NCBI RefSeq assembly: GCF_024699985.1
Contig: NZ_JAJONA010000001.1
Location: 1,364,001 to 1,428,000, forward strand
Direction of reading: 5' to 3'
DNA from: Phenylobacterium sp. J367
GTDB lineage: Bacteria > Pseudomonadota > Alphaproteobacteria > Caulobacterales > Caulobacteraceae
Length of the DNA stretch: 64,000 nucleotides
A model generated the notes under the pieces. The model searched no databases and was not told where the DNA came from. It saw only the letters and a list, made by a program, of their open reading frames with translations. Shown here one piece after another: positions 27,375-37,138 of the stretch. A program made the translations under genes and the position numbers. The first letter of the stretch is position 1. Every line of letters begins with the position of its first letter.

Positions 27375-29165
27375 TTGAATAACCCCTACCACCAGCTGGC
27401 CCTCGCCAGGGCCCGCGAGCTTCCGGGCCGCATGGTCTTCGCCGTCGTGATCGCCTGCGGGGCGGCCTATGTGACCGAGAGCTTCTGGCCTGCGGTCTGG
27501 TGGGCGCTGAACGTGGGAAGCCAGCTCCTGCATCACCTCGTCGCCGCCCCATACCGGCGAGACGCCGGGCAGCCGCCGTCGAGGGCCCGGGAGGTCGCCT
27601 ATCTCGCGACCCAGGCGCTGAACGGGATCATCTTCGCGGCCATCGCGCCATGGTGCTGGTTCATGGGCGGCGAGGCGGGACGCCTCGCGGCGCTGGTGAT
27701 CCTTCTGGGCGGCGTCCTGAACGTCGCCGTCCTCGGCAACGTCTCCATGCTCTTCGTCCTGGTCGGGGTGCTGCCGGTGACCGTCGCCGTGCTGTCGTTG
27801 CCGATCCTGACCTGGTTCCTGGAGCCGACCGCCTCCCTCGGCGGCATGCTGTTCCTGACGTTGGGCATCATCCTCTTCGTCGCGCACCTGGTGGTCGCCG
27901 TCCGGAAATGGGAGGCGAGCGAGCGTGAACTGCGGCGTGCGCTCCGGGCGTCCAAGACCGAGCGCTTGCGGGCCGAGCGGGCCAACCGCGCCAAGAGCGA
28001 CTTCCTGGCGGTGATGTCCCATGAGATCCGTACGCCGCTCAACGGCGTGCTGGGCATGGCCCAGGCCATGGAGGCCGGCCGGCTCGATCCCGACCAGCGC
28101 GAGCGGCTGGGGGTCGTGCGCCAGTCGGGCGAGGTGCTGCTGACCCTGCTGAACGACCTGCTCGACCTCTCGAAGATCGAGGCCGCCAAGCTGGAGCTGG
28201 AGGACGGTCTGGTCGACATCGCTGAGCTCGCCAGCCAAGCCCAGGCGACCTTCGCCCCCATCGCCGAGGCCAAGGGCGTCGGCGTGAAGGTCTGGGTGGC
28301 CAGCGACGCCAAGGGCGTGCGCCACGGGGACCCCATGCGGGTCCGCCAGGTGATCTACAACCTGATGAGCAATGCGGTGAAGTTCACCGAGACCGGGCGG
28401 GTGACCGCCCGGGTCACGGCCAGCGGCGACGAGCTCGTGGTCGAGGTGGCCGACACCGGGCCTGGCATCGCGCCGGACGTGCTCTCGACCCTCTTCGAGC
28501 GGTTCACCCAGGCCGACGCCTCGAACGCCCGGCGCTACGGCGGCTCCGGGCTGGGCCTCTCCATCGCCCGTGGCCTCGCGCGGATGATGGGCGGCGACAT
28601 CACGGTGCATTCCGCCGTGGGCCACGGCTCGACCTTCACCGCCCGCCTGCGCCTGGCGCCGGCCGCGGTGGACCGCGCGCCGGAGCTCGCGCCGGCCCCC
28701 GCCGCGCCGGCGAGCGCGCCCGCGCCCAGGCCGGTCGCGCCGGCCGAGACCTCCGAAGGCGACCTGCGCATCCTCGCCGCCGAGGACAACGCCACCAACC
28801 GGCTCGTCCTGAAGACCCTGCTGGAGCAGGTCGGCCTTGCCGTCAGCTTCGTGGAGAACGGCCGCGAGGCGGTGGAGGTCTGGCGGACGGGGCGCTGGGA
28901 CCTGATCCTGATGGACGTCCAGATGCCGGAGATGGACGGCGTCACCGCGACGCGCGAGATCCGCCGGATCGAGGCCGAAGAGGGGCTCGCCCGCACGCCC
29001 ATCGTCGCCCTGACCGCCAACGCCATGGCCCACCAGGTGTCGGAATACACCGAGGCCGGCATGGACGCGCTCTCGCCCAAGCCGATCCAGCTTCCCCAGC
29101 TCGTGGCGACCATCGAGGCGGTGCTGGCGGACGCGGAGAGCGGCGGCGCCGAGGCCGCCGCCTAG
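27375..29165 (+). CDS. Hybrid sensor histidine kinase (tandem paralogue)
   Basis: About 596 residues with the same layout as the preceding gene: five or six membrane segments, HisKA with H216 in [15 protein letters not shown], HATPase ([27 protein letters not shown]), linker, and receiver with D514 in [13 protein letters not shown]. The two proteins are nearly identical in the catalytic parts and diverge in the membrane region and linker. A TTG start at 27375 is chosen because it aligns with the N-terminus of the first kinase; GTG at 27330 or 27345 would overlap the upstream gene. Almost certainly a local duplication. Confidence 0.9.
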   Translation: MNNPYHQLALARARELPGRMVFAVVIACGAAYVTESFWPAVWWALNVGSQLLHHLVAAPYRRDAGQPPSRAREVAYLATQALNGIIFAAIAPWCWFMGGEAGRLAALVILLGGVLNVAVLGNVSMLFVLVGVLPVTVAVLSLPILTWFLEPTASLGGMLFLTLGIILFVAHLVVAVRKWEASERELRRALRASKTERLRAERANRAKSDFLAVMSHEIRTPLNGVLGMAQAMEAGRLDPDQRERLGVVRQSGEVLLTLLNDLLDLSKIEAAKLELEDGLVDIAELASQAQATFAPIAEAKGVGVKVWVASDAKGVRHGDPMRVRQVIYNLMSNAVKFTETGRVTARVTASGDELVVEVADTGPGIAPDVLSTLFERFTQADASNARRYGGSGLGLSIARGLARMMGGDITVHSAVGHGSTFTARLRLAPAAVDRAPELAPAPAAPASAPAPRPVAPAETSEGDLRILAAEDNATNRLVLKTLLEQVGLAVSFVENGREAVEVWRTGRWDLILMDVQMPEMDGVTATREIRRIEAEEGLARTPIVALTANAMAHQVSEYTEAGMDALSPKPIQLPQLVATIEAVLADAESGGAEAAA

Positions 29166-29167
29166 CG

Positions 29168-31228
29168 TCAGTCCATCAGCTTCTGGGCCAGGTAGACGTA
29201 GTGCCGGGCCCACCGCTGCGCGTTCAGCTCGGGGTCGGCGTCGTTGGCGTGACCGCCGAAGGTCTGCTCGTAGTAGAGGTAGGGAACGCCCAGCTGCTCC
29301 AGCCGCGCGGCGAACTTCCGCGCATGGCCCGGATGCACCCGGTCGTCGCGGGTGTTGGTGGTGATGTAGGCCTCGGGATAGCGCACGCCGGGCTTCAGGT
29401 TCTGGTAGCCCGAATATTTCGCGATGAACGCGCGGTCGTCCGCCACGTCCGGATTCCCGTACTCGCCCACCCACGACGCGCCGGCCGAGAGCTTGTGGTA
29501 GCGCAGCATGTCGATCAGCGGGCTCTCGATGACGACGGCGTTCCAGAGCTCCGGATGCTGGGTCATGGCGACGCTGGTCAGCACGCCGCCGTTCGACCGG
29601 CCGTAGATGCCGAGCCGGCGGGCCGAGGTGATCTTGCGGGCGAACAGGTCCTTGGCCACGGCGGCGAAGTCGTCGAAGGCGAGCTGGCGTTTCTCGCGGA
29701 GCACGCTCTGGTGCCAGGCCGGGCCGAACTCGCCGCCGCCACGGATGTTGGCGATGACGTAGGCGCCGCCGCGCTCCATCCAGAGCTTGCCGGCCTCGGG
29801 CATGTAGATCGGCGGCTTGGCGACCTCGAAGCCGCCGTAGCCGTACATCAGCGTCGGAATCTCGCCCTCCAGCTTCGCCGCCTTCGGCCGCACGACGAAA
29901 TAGGGGATCTTCGCGCCGTCGGATGACGTGGCCCAGAACTGCTCCACCACGTGGGTCTTCGCGTCGAAGCGCGAGGGAAGGGCCTTGAGCCGCGACGCCG
30001 TCCCGGCCGCCCCATCGGCGAGCCACAGGCTGTTGGGCTCCAGGAAGCTCTCCACATTGACGAACAGGCTGTCGTCCTTCGCCGCCGTGTCCACGAGGGT
30101 GATGTTGGCGTCCCTGGGCAGCGGCAGGCGCTTAGAGGTCCAGCGGCCGTCCGCGAAATCCCACACGTCGACGGCGCCCTTCACGTCCTCCAGGAGTACG
30201 ACGACGAGTCGGCCGTCGGTTGCGGCCACCTGCTGGATCGCCTGGCGCGGACCCGGCTGGAAGACGAGCTGCGGCTTCGCGGTCCCCGCCTTCAGGGCCG
30301 CCAGGTCGTAGGCGATCAGCGCGCCCGGCTGGAAGCCGCCCCAGGCCTCCTGCAGGGTGAAGACCACCTGGCCGTCCACATAGTCCTGGAGCTGGGCGAG
30401 CTTCGGTAGCGCGATCGGCTTCAGGCCCGCATCGGTCAGCAGGCCGTACTCGCTCTCGTAGAAGGAAAGGCCGCGCTGGATGATCACCCCGTCGGTCCGG
30501 CCGCCTTCGCCACGCAGGACGGTCGGCTGCGCCCACACGTCGGTCTTCTGGCCGCGGAACACCTCCTTGACGGAGCCCGACCGCGAGACCGTCTTCAGCA
30601 CCATGGGATAGCCGGACTCGGTGAGCTCGCCCGGCGTCCATTCCCGGCCGACGATCAGGGTGTCGCGGTCGAGCCACTCCACGTACTGCTTGCCCTCGGC
30701 AAAGCGGAAACCGCCGTCCACGAAGCGCTTGGTCGTGGTGTCGAACTCTCGGATCTCGACGGCGTCCCCGCCGCCGTTGGACAGCCGGACGAGGCAGGTG
30801 GTTTCCGCCGGCTTCAGGCAGCCCGCGCCCTTGTAGAACCAGCGCTTGCCCTCCGCCTTGGCGAGCGCGTCCACGTCGATGATCGTCTCCCAGGCAGGGG
30901 AGGCGGTGCGATAGCTGGCGAGCGTCGTATGGCGCCAGATCCCGTTCGGATGGCTGGCGTCCTGCCACAGGTTGTCGATGCCGCCGGCCCGGAAGCGCGG
31001 GACCGGAATGCGGTCCTGGGCGGTGAAGATGGCGCGGGCCTCGCTCAGGAAGGTCTCGTAGCGCGGGTCCTTCTCCAGCCGGGCGGCGGACTTGGCGTTC
31101 TGGCCCTCGACCCATTGCATCGAGCGCGGCGCGTCGATGTCCTCGAGCCAGAGAAAGGGGTCGGTGTCCTGAGCGACGGCGGGAAGTGCGACGGCGAGCG
31201 CGAGGAGCGCGGCGGCGAGGGATTTCAT
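29168..31228 (-). CDS. Prolyl oligopeptidase (S9A family), secreted
   Basis: A 686-residue serine peptidase with a signal peptide (residues 1-20, ending PAVAQ). The N-terminal part (DPFLWLEDIDAPRS, then a propeller) precedes an alpha/beta hydrolase domain. Catalytic residues are S545 in YGRSNGGVL, D628 or D629 in TRDDRVHP, and H660 in FGGHAND. It cuts short peptides after proline, probably in the periplasm. The open frame continues far upstream across dapF, but the signal peptide fixes the ATG at 31228. Convergent with the second kinase, 2 bases apart. Confidence 0.94.
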   Translation of the reverse strand: MKSLAAALLALAVALPAVAQDTDPFLWLEDIDAPRSMQWVEGQNAKSAARLEKDPRYETFLSEARAIFTAQDRIPVPRFRAGGIDNLWQDASHPNGIWRHTTLASYRTASPAWETIIDVDALAKAEGKRWFYKGAGCLKPAETTCLVRLSNGGGDAVEIREFDTTTKRFVDGGFRFAEGKQYVEWLDRDTLIVGREWTPGELTESGYPMVLKTVSRSGSVKEVFRGQKTDVWAQPTVLRGEGGRTDGVIIQRGLSFYESEYGLLTDAGLKPIALPKLAQLQDYVDGQVVFTLQEAWGGFQPGALIAYDLAALKAGTAKPQLVFQPGPRQAIQQVAATDGRLVVVLLEDVKGAVDVWDFADGRWTSKRLPLPRDANITLVDTAAKDDSLFVNVESFLEPNSLWLADGAAGTASRLKALPSRFDAKTHVVEQFWATSSDGAKIPYFVVRPKAAKLEGEIPTLMYGYGGFEVAKPPIYMPEAGKLWMERGGAYVIANIRGGGEFGPAWHQSVLREKRQLAFDDFAAVAKDLFARKITSARRLGIYGRSNGGVLTSVAMTQHPELWNAVVIESPLIDMLRYHKLSAGASWVGEYGNPDVADDRAFIAKYSGYQNLKPGVRYPEAYITTNTRDDRVHPGHARKFAARLEQLGVPYLYYEQTFGGHANDADPELNAQRWARHYVYLAQKLMD

Positions 31229-31310
31229 GCCGGTTTCATAGCCAGCCGCGAACGGCCCTGTCTCGCCCGACGTGCGCGCGAGGCCGTCTTCGCCTATATA
31301 GCGCCCCCTG

Positions 31311-32134
31311 ATGACCCGTCTGTTCCTCAAGATGAACGGCCTCGGCAACGACTTCGTCGTGGTCGAGGCCCGCTCCGCGCCCTTCGCCCCCACGGCGGAG
31401 GAAGTGCGCGCGATCGCCGATCGGGCAGCCGGTGTCGGCTGCGACCAGCTCATCGCCATTGAGCCCGGGGAAGACGGCGTCGACGCCCGCGTGCGCTTCT
31501 GGAACGCCGATGGCGAGGAGGTCTCCGCCTGTGGCAACGGCACGCGCTGCGTCGGCTGGCTGCTGATGCAGTCCACCGGCCGGGACGAGGCGGTGATCGA
31601 GACCAAGGCGGGTCGGCTCTTCGCCCGCCGCGCCGGCGAGCGGCTGGTCAGTGTCGACATGGGTGAGCCGGGCCTGGACTGGACCGAGATCCCGCTGGCG
31701 GCCGAGCACGACACGCGGGAGCTGGCCGTCGCCCTCTTCGACCACGCCGACCTGATGGCCCCGCCGGGCTGCGTCTCCATGGGCAACCCGCACGTGGTGT
31801 TCTTCGTCCCCGACGCCGAGCAGGCGCCGGTGCGCGAGGCCGGCCCGGCGGTCGAGATCCATCCGCTGTTCCCCGAGCACGTCAACGTCGGCTTCGCCGA
31901 GATCCGGGGCCGCGACCGCATCCGGCTGCGGGTCTGGGAACGCGGCGCGGGCCTCACCAAGGCCTGCGGCACCGGCGCCTGCGCGGCCCTCGTGGCCGCG
32001 GCCCGCCGCGATCTCACCGACCGCGCCGCGACGCTCGAGCTGGACGGCGGCGAGCTGTTCGTCGAATGGCGCGACGACGGCCATGTAATCATGACCGGCC
32101 CGGCCGCCGTGGATTTCGCGGGGAGCTGCCGTGA
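31311..32134 (+). CDS. dapF: Diaminopimelate epimerase (one-base frameshift at the 3' end)
   Basis: Converts LL- to meso-diaminopimelate for lysine and cell wall. Motifs are KMNGLGNDFVVVE, ACGNGTRCVGWLL (first catalytic Cys) and KACGTGACAALVAA (second). As written the frame runs past the natural end and into the next gene. One missing G in the run at 32120-32123 explains this; restoring it gives the ending DFAGELP and a TGA at 32132-32134, overlapping the next gene's GTG. The result is 274 residues, the exact usual length. An essential gene, so an assembly error is likely. Confidence 0.95.
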
Positions 32135-32553
32135 CCGCGCTCCAGACGGCGCTCGTCACCCCCTTCCTGCTGCACTTCGCCCTCGTGCTGGCGCTCTATG
32201 CCGCGCTCACCGTGGCGCGGGCGGCGGCGGTGCGTTCCGGGCAGGTCGCCTACGACGCCTTCGCGCGAGTCGACGGGGATCCACCGGCCGCGGCGCGGAT
32301 CGCCCGCAACCTCGGCAACCAGTTCGAGGCGCCGCTCTTTGCGTACTTCGCGGTCCTGTTCCTGCTGTGGCGCGGCGAGGTGAACGCCTTCGACGTGGCC
32401 GCGGCCTGGCTCTTCCTCGCCGGCCGGGTGATCCACTCGGCGGTGCAGACGCTCACCGATAATGTCCGGCTGCGCGGGATGGTCTTCACGCTCAACTTCC
32501 TGGGCGTCCTCGCCCTGATGGCCCATGTGGCCTGGGTGGTGCTCGGATGGTGA
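32131..32553 (+). CDS. MAPEG-family membrane protein
   Basis: A 140-residue protein with four hydrophobic segments and the MAPEG pattern RIARNLGNQFEAPLFAYFAV, then GRVIHSAVQTLTDNVRLRGMVF. MAPEG proteins include glutathione transferases and leukotriene synthases in eukaryotes; bacterial members are mostly uncharacterised. Starts at GTG 32131, overlapping the dapF stop once the frame is corrected, and overlaps mtaB by 7 bases. Probably cotranscribed with dapF and mtaB. Confidence 0.88.
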   Translation: MTALQTALVTPFLLHFALVLALYAALTVARAAAVRSGQVAYDAFARVDGDPPAAARIARNLGNQFEAPLFAYFAVLFLLWRGEVNAFDVAAAWLFLAGRVIHSAVQTLTDNVRLRGMVFTLNFLGVLALMAHVAWVVLGW

Positions 32554-33830
32554 AGGACGTCGACATCGTCACGTTCGGCTGCCGCCTGAACGCCTACGAG
32601 AGCGAGGTCATCCGCAAGCGGGCGGCCGATGACGGGCTCGCCGACGCGGTGGTGTTCAACACCTGCGCGGTGACCGGCGAGGCCGTGCGCCAGGCCCGCC
32701 AGGCGATCCGCAAGGCCCGGCGCGAACGGCCCGGCGCGAAGCTGATCGTCACCGGCTGCGCGGCCCAGATCGATCCGGGCGCCTTCGCCGCCATGCCCGA
32801 GGTCGACCTCGTGCTCGGCAACGCCGAGAAGAGCCAGGCCGGCGCCTATGCCCCGCAGGACCTGTCGGGCGGCGTCGAACCCATGCGGGTGCGGGTCAAC
32901 GACATCATGAGCGTCCGCGAGACCGCAGGTCACCTGATCGACGGACTGAAGGACCGCGCCCGGGCCTATGTGGAGGTCCAGAACGGCTGCGATCACCGCT
33001 GCACCTTCTGCGTCATTCCCTATGGCCGCGGGAACTCCCGGTCGGCGGCGGCGGGCCAGGTGGTCGAGCAGGTCCGCGTCCTGGCCGCCCAGGGCTACCA
33101 GGAGGTTGTCCTGACCGGCGTCGACATGACGAGCTGGGGGGCGGATCTGCCCGGGCAGCCGACGCTGGGCCAGCTCGTCGTGCGGATCCTGAAGCTCGTG
33201 CCGGAGCTGCCGAGGCTCAGGCTCTCCTCCATCGACGCCGCGGAGATCGACCCGGACCTGCTCCGCTGCCTCGCCGAGGAACCCAGGCTCATGCCCTACC
33301 TGCACCTCTCGCTGCAGGCCGGCGACGACATGATCCTGAAGCGCATGAAGCGCCGCCACAGCCGCGCCGACGCGCTGAAGCTCGTCGCCGAGGTCCGCGC
33401 CGTGCGCCCCCAGACCGCCTTCGGCGCCGACCTGATCGCCGGCTTCCCGACAGAGACCGACGAGATGTTCGAGAACACGCTCAGGCTGGTCGAGGACGCG
33501 GACCTCGCTTTCCTGCACGTCTTCCCCTTCAGCCCGAGGCCCGGGACTCCCGCCGCCCGGATGCCGCAGCTTGCCCGACCGGTGGTGAAGGACCGCGCCG
33601 CGCGCCTGCGCGCCGCCGGCGCCGCGGCGCTCGTCCGCCACCTGGACCGCCAGGTCGGCCGCACGCTGCCGGCCCTGGTCGAACGGCCCGGCGTCGCGCG
33701 CGCCGAGGACTTCACGGAGATCGCGTTCGCGGGCGAGGCGCCGGTCGGCGGCGTGGTGGCGCTTGAGGTCACAGGCCACGACGGCCAGCGGGCGCTCGCG
33801 CGCATCCCAGTCCTGGAGGCTGCGGAATGA
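32547..33830 (+). CDS. mtaB: tRNA N6-threonylcarbamoyladenosine methylthiotransferase MtaB
   Basis: A 427-residue radical-SAM enzyme that adds a methylthio group to t6A37 of tRNA. An N-terminal MiaB-like cluster domain (FGCRLNAYESEV, FNTCAVTGEAV, VTGCAAQID) is followed by the radical-SAM CxxxCxxC with C148, C152 and C155 in NGCDHRCTFC. LSLQAGDD and FPTETDEMF are also typical. It overlaps the MAPEG gene and shares ATGA with the GFA gene, so the three are coupled. Confidence 0.94.
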   Translation: MVKDVDIVTFGCRLNAYESEVIRKRAADDGLADAVVFNTCAVTGEAVRQARQAIRKARRERPGAKLIVTGCAAQIDPGAFAAMPEVDLVLGNAEKSQAGAYAPQDLSGGVEPMRVRVNDIMSVRETAGHLIDGLKDRARAYVEVQNGCDHRCTFCVIPYGRGNSRSAAAGQVVEQVRVLAAQGYQEVVLTGVDMTSWGADLPGQPTLGQLVVRILKLVPELPRLRLSSIDAAEIDPDLLRCLAEEPRLMPYLHLSLQAGDDMILKRMKRRHSRADALKLVAEVRAVRPQTAFGADLIAGFPTETDEMFENTLRLVEDADLAFLHVFPFSPRPGTPAARMPQLARPVVKDRAARLRAAGAAALVRHLDRQVGRTLPALVERPGVARAEDFTEIAFAGEAPVGGVVALEVTGHDGQRALARIPVLEAAE

Positions 33831-34264
33831 GCGTCACCGGCGGATGCCAGTGCGGGGCGGTGCGCTACGCCGCCGAGAGCCTGGGCGCGTCCAGCATCTG
33901 CCACTGCCGGATGTGCCAGAAGGCGACCGGCGGCTTCTTCGGTCCCTATGTGGACACGCCCGGTCTCACCTGGACGCGCGGTCAGCCCAGCTACTTCGCC
34001 AGTTCGAAGGACGTGAAGCGCGGCTTCTGCGCGGCCTGTGGCACGCCTCTGACCTTCGAATCTCACGGCCAGGGTGGGGTGATGATCGGCACGCTGGACG
34101 AGCCGGAGGCCGCTCCGCCGACCACCCAGCTCGTCTGGCCCGAGAAGCTGGCCTTCGTGGATCGCCTGGGCGAGCTCGCCCACTGGAAGAGCAAGGCGGG
34201 CCGCGAGGCGTCCGAGGAGTTCGCGGCCGTGGCCTCCCGCCAGGACGGGGGCGAGGACCGCTAG
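33827..34264 (+). CDS. GFA-family (Mss4-like) zinc protein, second copy
   Basis: A 145-residue GFA-domain protein with the ligand clusters TGGCQCGAVRYAA, ICHCRMCQKATGGFF and GFCAACGTPLTF. Overlaps the mtaB stop (ATGA) and ends 4 bases into the convergent channel gene. Like the copy at 10956, the reaction is unknown; the family name (formaldehyde activation) should not be taken as function here. Confidence 0.9.
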   Translation: MSVTGGCQCGAVRYAAESLGASSICHCRMCQKATGGFFGPYVDTPGLTWTRGQPSYFASSKDVKRGFCAACGTPLTFESHGQGGVMIGTLDEPEAAPPTTQLVWPEKLAFVDRLGELAHWKSKAGREASEEFAAVASRQDGGEDR

Positions 34265-34887
34265 GCCGGCGGCGCACGGCCGCCGAACGGCGGCAGGCTG
34301 AGGTTGAAGACGATCGCCGCGCCGCGCAGCGCGAAGGCCGCCAGGAATCCGGCCAGGCCCGCGACCATCACCGGCGCCTCGATCCACCGGAGCAGGACGA
34401 AGCTGGTCGCGCCGAGCAGGGCGGGCGTGACGTAGAGCTCCCGGCGCAGGAGCACCGAGGGCTCCTCGGCGACGACGTCGCGCAGCACGCCCCCGAACGT
34501 CGCGGTCAGCACGCCCATCAGCACGGAAGAGAAGGGCGGGATGCCCAGGGACAGCGCTTTGAGCGCGCCGACCACCGAGTAGGCGGCCATCCCCAGCGCA
34601 TCGAGCCAGAGGAGTGAGGCTTCCCGTCGCGCGCCGGGTCCGAACGCCCACACGGCCGCCGCGGCGGCCAGGCAGACGAGGATGTAGCTCGGCTTCCCGA
34701 CCCAGAAGACCGGCGCGCCGATCAGCAGGTCGCGGAGCGTGCCGCCGCCTACCCCGGTGATCGACGCGAAGAAGCCGAAGGTGACGATGTCGTGCCGCCG
34801 CCGCGCAGCGGCCAGGGCGCCGGACGCGGCGAACACCGCGACCGCGGCATAGTCGAGAATGACGAGGGTGAGCCCCAGCCGGTCCAT
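34261..34887 (-). CDS. TRIC-type / UPF0126 membrane protein
   Basis: A 208-residue protein with about seven membrane segments arranged as two similar halves: FGFFASITGVGGGTLRDLL in the first and VLMGVLTATFGGVLRDVVA in the second. The GGGTLRD/GGVLRD repeats are diagnostic of the prokaryotic trimeric intracellular cation (TRIC) channel family. Likely a small cation channel of the inner membrane. Divergent from ftsY. Confidence 0.9.
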   Translation of the reverse strand: MDRLGLTLVILDYAAVAVFAASGALAAARRRHDIVTFGFFASITGVGGGTLRDLLIGAPVFWVGKPSYILVCLAAAAAVWAFGPGARREASLLWLDALGMAAYSVVGALKALSLGIPPFSSVLMGVLTATFGGVLRDVVAEEPSVLLRRELYVTPALLGATSFVLLRWIEAPVMVAGLAGFLAAFALRGAAIVFNLSLPPFGGRAPPA

Positions 34888-34944
34888 CGGCCTCTTCTGC
34901 GGTCAGAGGTGACGGGCCGCAAGCCTCCGGCTAGAAGCCGCCCC

Positions 34945-35889
34945 ATGGCAGAACCCAAACGCGGCTGGTTCCAGCGGCTCACCGACGGCCTTTCCCGCTC
35001 GTCCAAGCAGATGGGCGACCAGATCACCCAGGTCTTCGTCCAGCGGACGCCCCTCGACCAGGCCAAGCTCGATGAGCTGGAAGAGATGCTGATCGAAGCG
35101 GACCTCGGTCCCCACTCGGCGGCGCGCATCACCCAACGCTTCTCGGACGAGAAGTTCGGCAAGGCGGTCTCCGAGGAGGAGATCAAGGAGGCGCTCGCCC
35201 AGGCGATCGGCGACGAGCTGGCCACCCGCCAGGGCCACTTCGATCCATTGCAGGGCCCGCGGCCCTACATCGTGCTGTTCATCGGGGTGAACGGCTCGGG
35301 CAAGACCACGACCCTCGGAAAGATCGCCTCCGACCTCAGGGCGCGCGGGGCCAAGGTGCTGGTGGTGGCAGGCGACACCTTCCGGGCCGCGGCCGTCGAG
35401 CAGCTCAAGGTGTGGGCCGAGCGCTCGGGCGCCGATTTCATGGGTCGGCCCACGGGCTCGGACGCGGCCGGCCTCGCCTATGACGCCGTCGAGCGGGCGA
35501 AGGCCGAGGGCTACGACGTTGTCCTCATCGACACCGCCGGGCGGCTGCAGAACAAGCAGGGACTGATGGACGAACTCCTGAAGATCATCCGGGTGGTGAA
35601 GAAGGTCGACCCGGAGGCGCCGCACGAGACCCTGCTGGTCCTCGACGCCACGGTCGGCCGCAATGCGCTCGCCCAGGAAAACATCTTCGGCAACCAGATC
35701 GGCGTCTCCGGCATCGTCATGACCAAGCTCGACGGCACGGCCCGCGGCGGGGTTCTGGTTCCGGTCGCCCAGGCGTCGGACAGCCCCATCAAGCTGGTCG
35801 GCGTCGGCGAGGGGATCGATGATCTCCAGCCGTTCGACGCGCGGGCGTTCGCCCGCTCGCTGGTCGGGCTCTCGGAGGCCGCCCAATGA
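34945..35889 (+). CDS. ftsY: Signal recognition particle receptor FtsY
   Basis: A 314-residue GTPase that receives SRP-ribosome complexes at the membrane. The N domain (MLIEADLGPHSAARI) is followed by the G domain: GVNGSGKTTTLGKIA, DTFRAAAVEQLKVW, DTAGRLQNK and TKLDGTARGGV. There is no long acidic A domain, as is usual in alphaproteobacteria. ATG at 34945. It overlaps yciB by 4 bases (ATGA). Confidence 0.97.
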   Translation: MAEPKRGWFQRLTDGLSRSSKQMGDQITQVFVQRTPLDQAKLDELEEMLIEADLGPHSAARITQRFSDEKFGKAVSEEEIKEALAQAIGDELATRQGHFDPLQGPRPYIVLFIGVNGSGKTTTLGKIASDLRARGAKVLVVAGDTFRAAAVEQLKVWAERSGADFMGRPTGSDAAGLAYDAVERAKAEGYDVVLIDTAGRLQNKQGLMDELLKIIRVVKKVDPEAPHETLLVLDATVGRNALAQENIFGNQIGVSGIVMTKLDGTARGGVLVPVAQASDSPIKLVGVGEGIDDLQPFDARAFARSLVGLSEAAQ

Positions 35890-36470
35890 GCGCTGAAAGC
35901 CGCCGCAAGTGGGTCCGCTGGTTCGTGGACTACTCCGCGCCGATCGCGTTCGCCGTGGTCTATTTCGGCTTCGGGCGCGATTTCATGAAGGCCACCGCCG
36001 CCATTGTGATCACCTCCGTCGTGGCCCTGGCGGTGGGCGCGATCGTCGAGCGCAGGCTCGCGCCTCTGCCGCTGTTCGTCGGCCTGATGGGCGCGATCTT
36101 CGGCGGGCTGACGCTCCTCTTCGACGATCCCCGGATCATGAAGGTCAAGCCGACCGTCCTGAACTTCGCCCTGGGCGCCGTCCTGATGGGCGGCCTGCTG
36201 CTGCGCAAGAATCCGCTGAAGGCCATCCTGGGCCAGACGATCGCCCTGCCCGACGAGGTGTGGCGCAAGCTGATGTTCCGCTTCGGTCTTTTCTACTGGG
36301 CCTTGGCGGCGCTGAACGAGGTGGTGTGGCGGACCCAGGCGGAATCCACATGGGTGGCGTTCCGGTCCTTCGGACTGACGGGGCTCACGGTCGCCTTCGC
36401 CCTGACACAAACGCCCCTGCTGATGCGCTACATGAAGGTCGAGGATCTGCCGCCGCCTCCGTCAGAATAA
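35886..36470 (+). CDS. yciB: Inner membrane-spanning protein YciB
   Basis: A 194-residue protein with five membrane segments. Motifs such as DYSAPIAFAVVYFGFGRDF, MKVKPTVLNFALGAVL and LNEVVWRTQAESTWV match the YciB/IspZ (septation protein A) family. In other bacteria it influences septation and envelope assembly. Coupled to ftsY. The C-terminus is a short acidic proline-rich tail. Confidence 0.93.
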   Translation: MSAESRRKWVRWFVDYSAPIAFAVVYFGFGRDFMKATAAIVITSVVALAVGAIVERRLAPLPLFVGLMGAIFGGLTLLFDDPRIMKVKPTVLNFALGAVLMGGLLLRKNPLKAILGQTIALPDEVWRKLMFRFGLFYWALAALNEVVWRTQAESTWVAFRSFGLTGLTVAFALTQTPLLMRYMKVEDLPPPPSE

Positions 36471-36558
36471 CCTCCGACCTAGGGATATTTACGTCGTGCA
36501 CCCGACTCAAATTCTCGTATAACGGCGTTACACCTCGCGGGCGTCTTGTTGGGTCTCC

Positions 36559-37134
36559 ATGGCAAAATCGAAGTCATCAACGAAGGGCGTCGCTGCGCTG
36601 GAGCGGTCGCCCAGTCATCTCCTCCATCGCGCCCAGCAGGTGGCGGTGGATATCTATGCGGAGGTCTTCGGACCCGACGGCGTGACCCAGCGGCAGTACG
36701 CCGTCCTGGCCGCGGCGGCGGACCACGAGGGCGCCACCCAGACGGATCTCGTCCGGATCACCGGCATCGACCGGTCGACGCTGGCCGACATGGCCGCCCG
36801 GATGATCCGCAAAGGCCTGCTGGCCCGCGAGCGTTCCGCGTCGGACGCCCGGGCCAACACGGTGCGGCTGACCGACCTGGGCCGCGCCACGCTCGAGGAC
36901 GCCAAGCCGAAGATGGCCGAGGCTGACGCCAAGCTGCTGAAGCTGATCGCGGGGGGCGGCCGGCGCACGGCGCTGGTGGCCCTGCTCAAGGACCTGCTCA
37001 AGGCTCAGGCCAGCGTCCAGGCTCCCGCCGCCACCGCCCGAAACCCCGCGAAGCCGACCAAGGCCGCCAAGCCGATCAAGGCGGCGAAGCCCGCAAAGGC
37101 TGCGCCCGAGAAGCGGAAGAAGAAGGCGGGCTGA
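36559..37134 (+). CDS. MarR-family regulator with Lys/Ala-rich tail
   Basis: A 191-residue protein. Residues about 15-140 are a MarR winged helix (VTQRQYAVLAAAAD, TQTDLVRITGIDRSTLADM, and the wing RERSASDARANTVRLTD). The last 45 residues are Lys/Ala/Pro-rich (AKPTKAAKPIKAAK), resembling histone H1-like tails. The 88 bases before it are AT-rich with a tataac motif that could be a promoter. Function and ligand unknown. Confidence 0.88.
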   Translation: MAKSKSSTKGVAALERSPSHLLHRAQQVAVDIYAEVFGPDGVTQRQYAVLAAAADHEGATQTDLVRITGIDRSTLADMAARMIRKGLLARERSASDARANTVRLTDLGRATLEDAKPKMAEADAKLLKLIAGGGRRTALVALLKDLLKAQASVQAPAATARNPAKPTKAAKPIKAAKPAKAAPEKRKKKAG

Positions 37135-37138
37135 GCCG

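Noticed and set aside
31229..32092. Upstream extension of the prolyl oligopeptidase frame
   Set aside because: A signal peptide at 31228 marks the real start; the extension is antisense to dapF.
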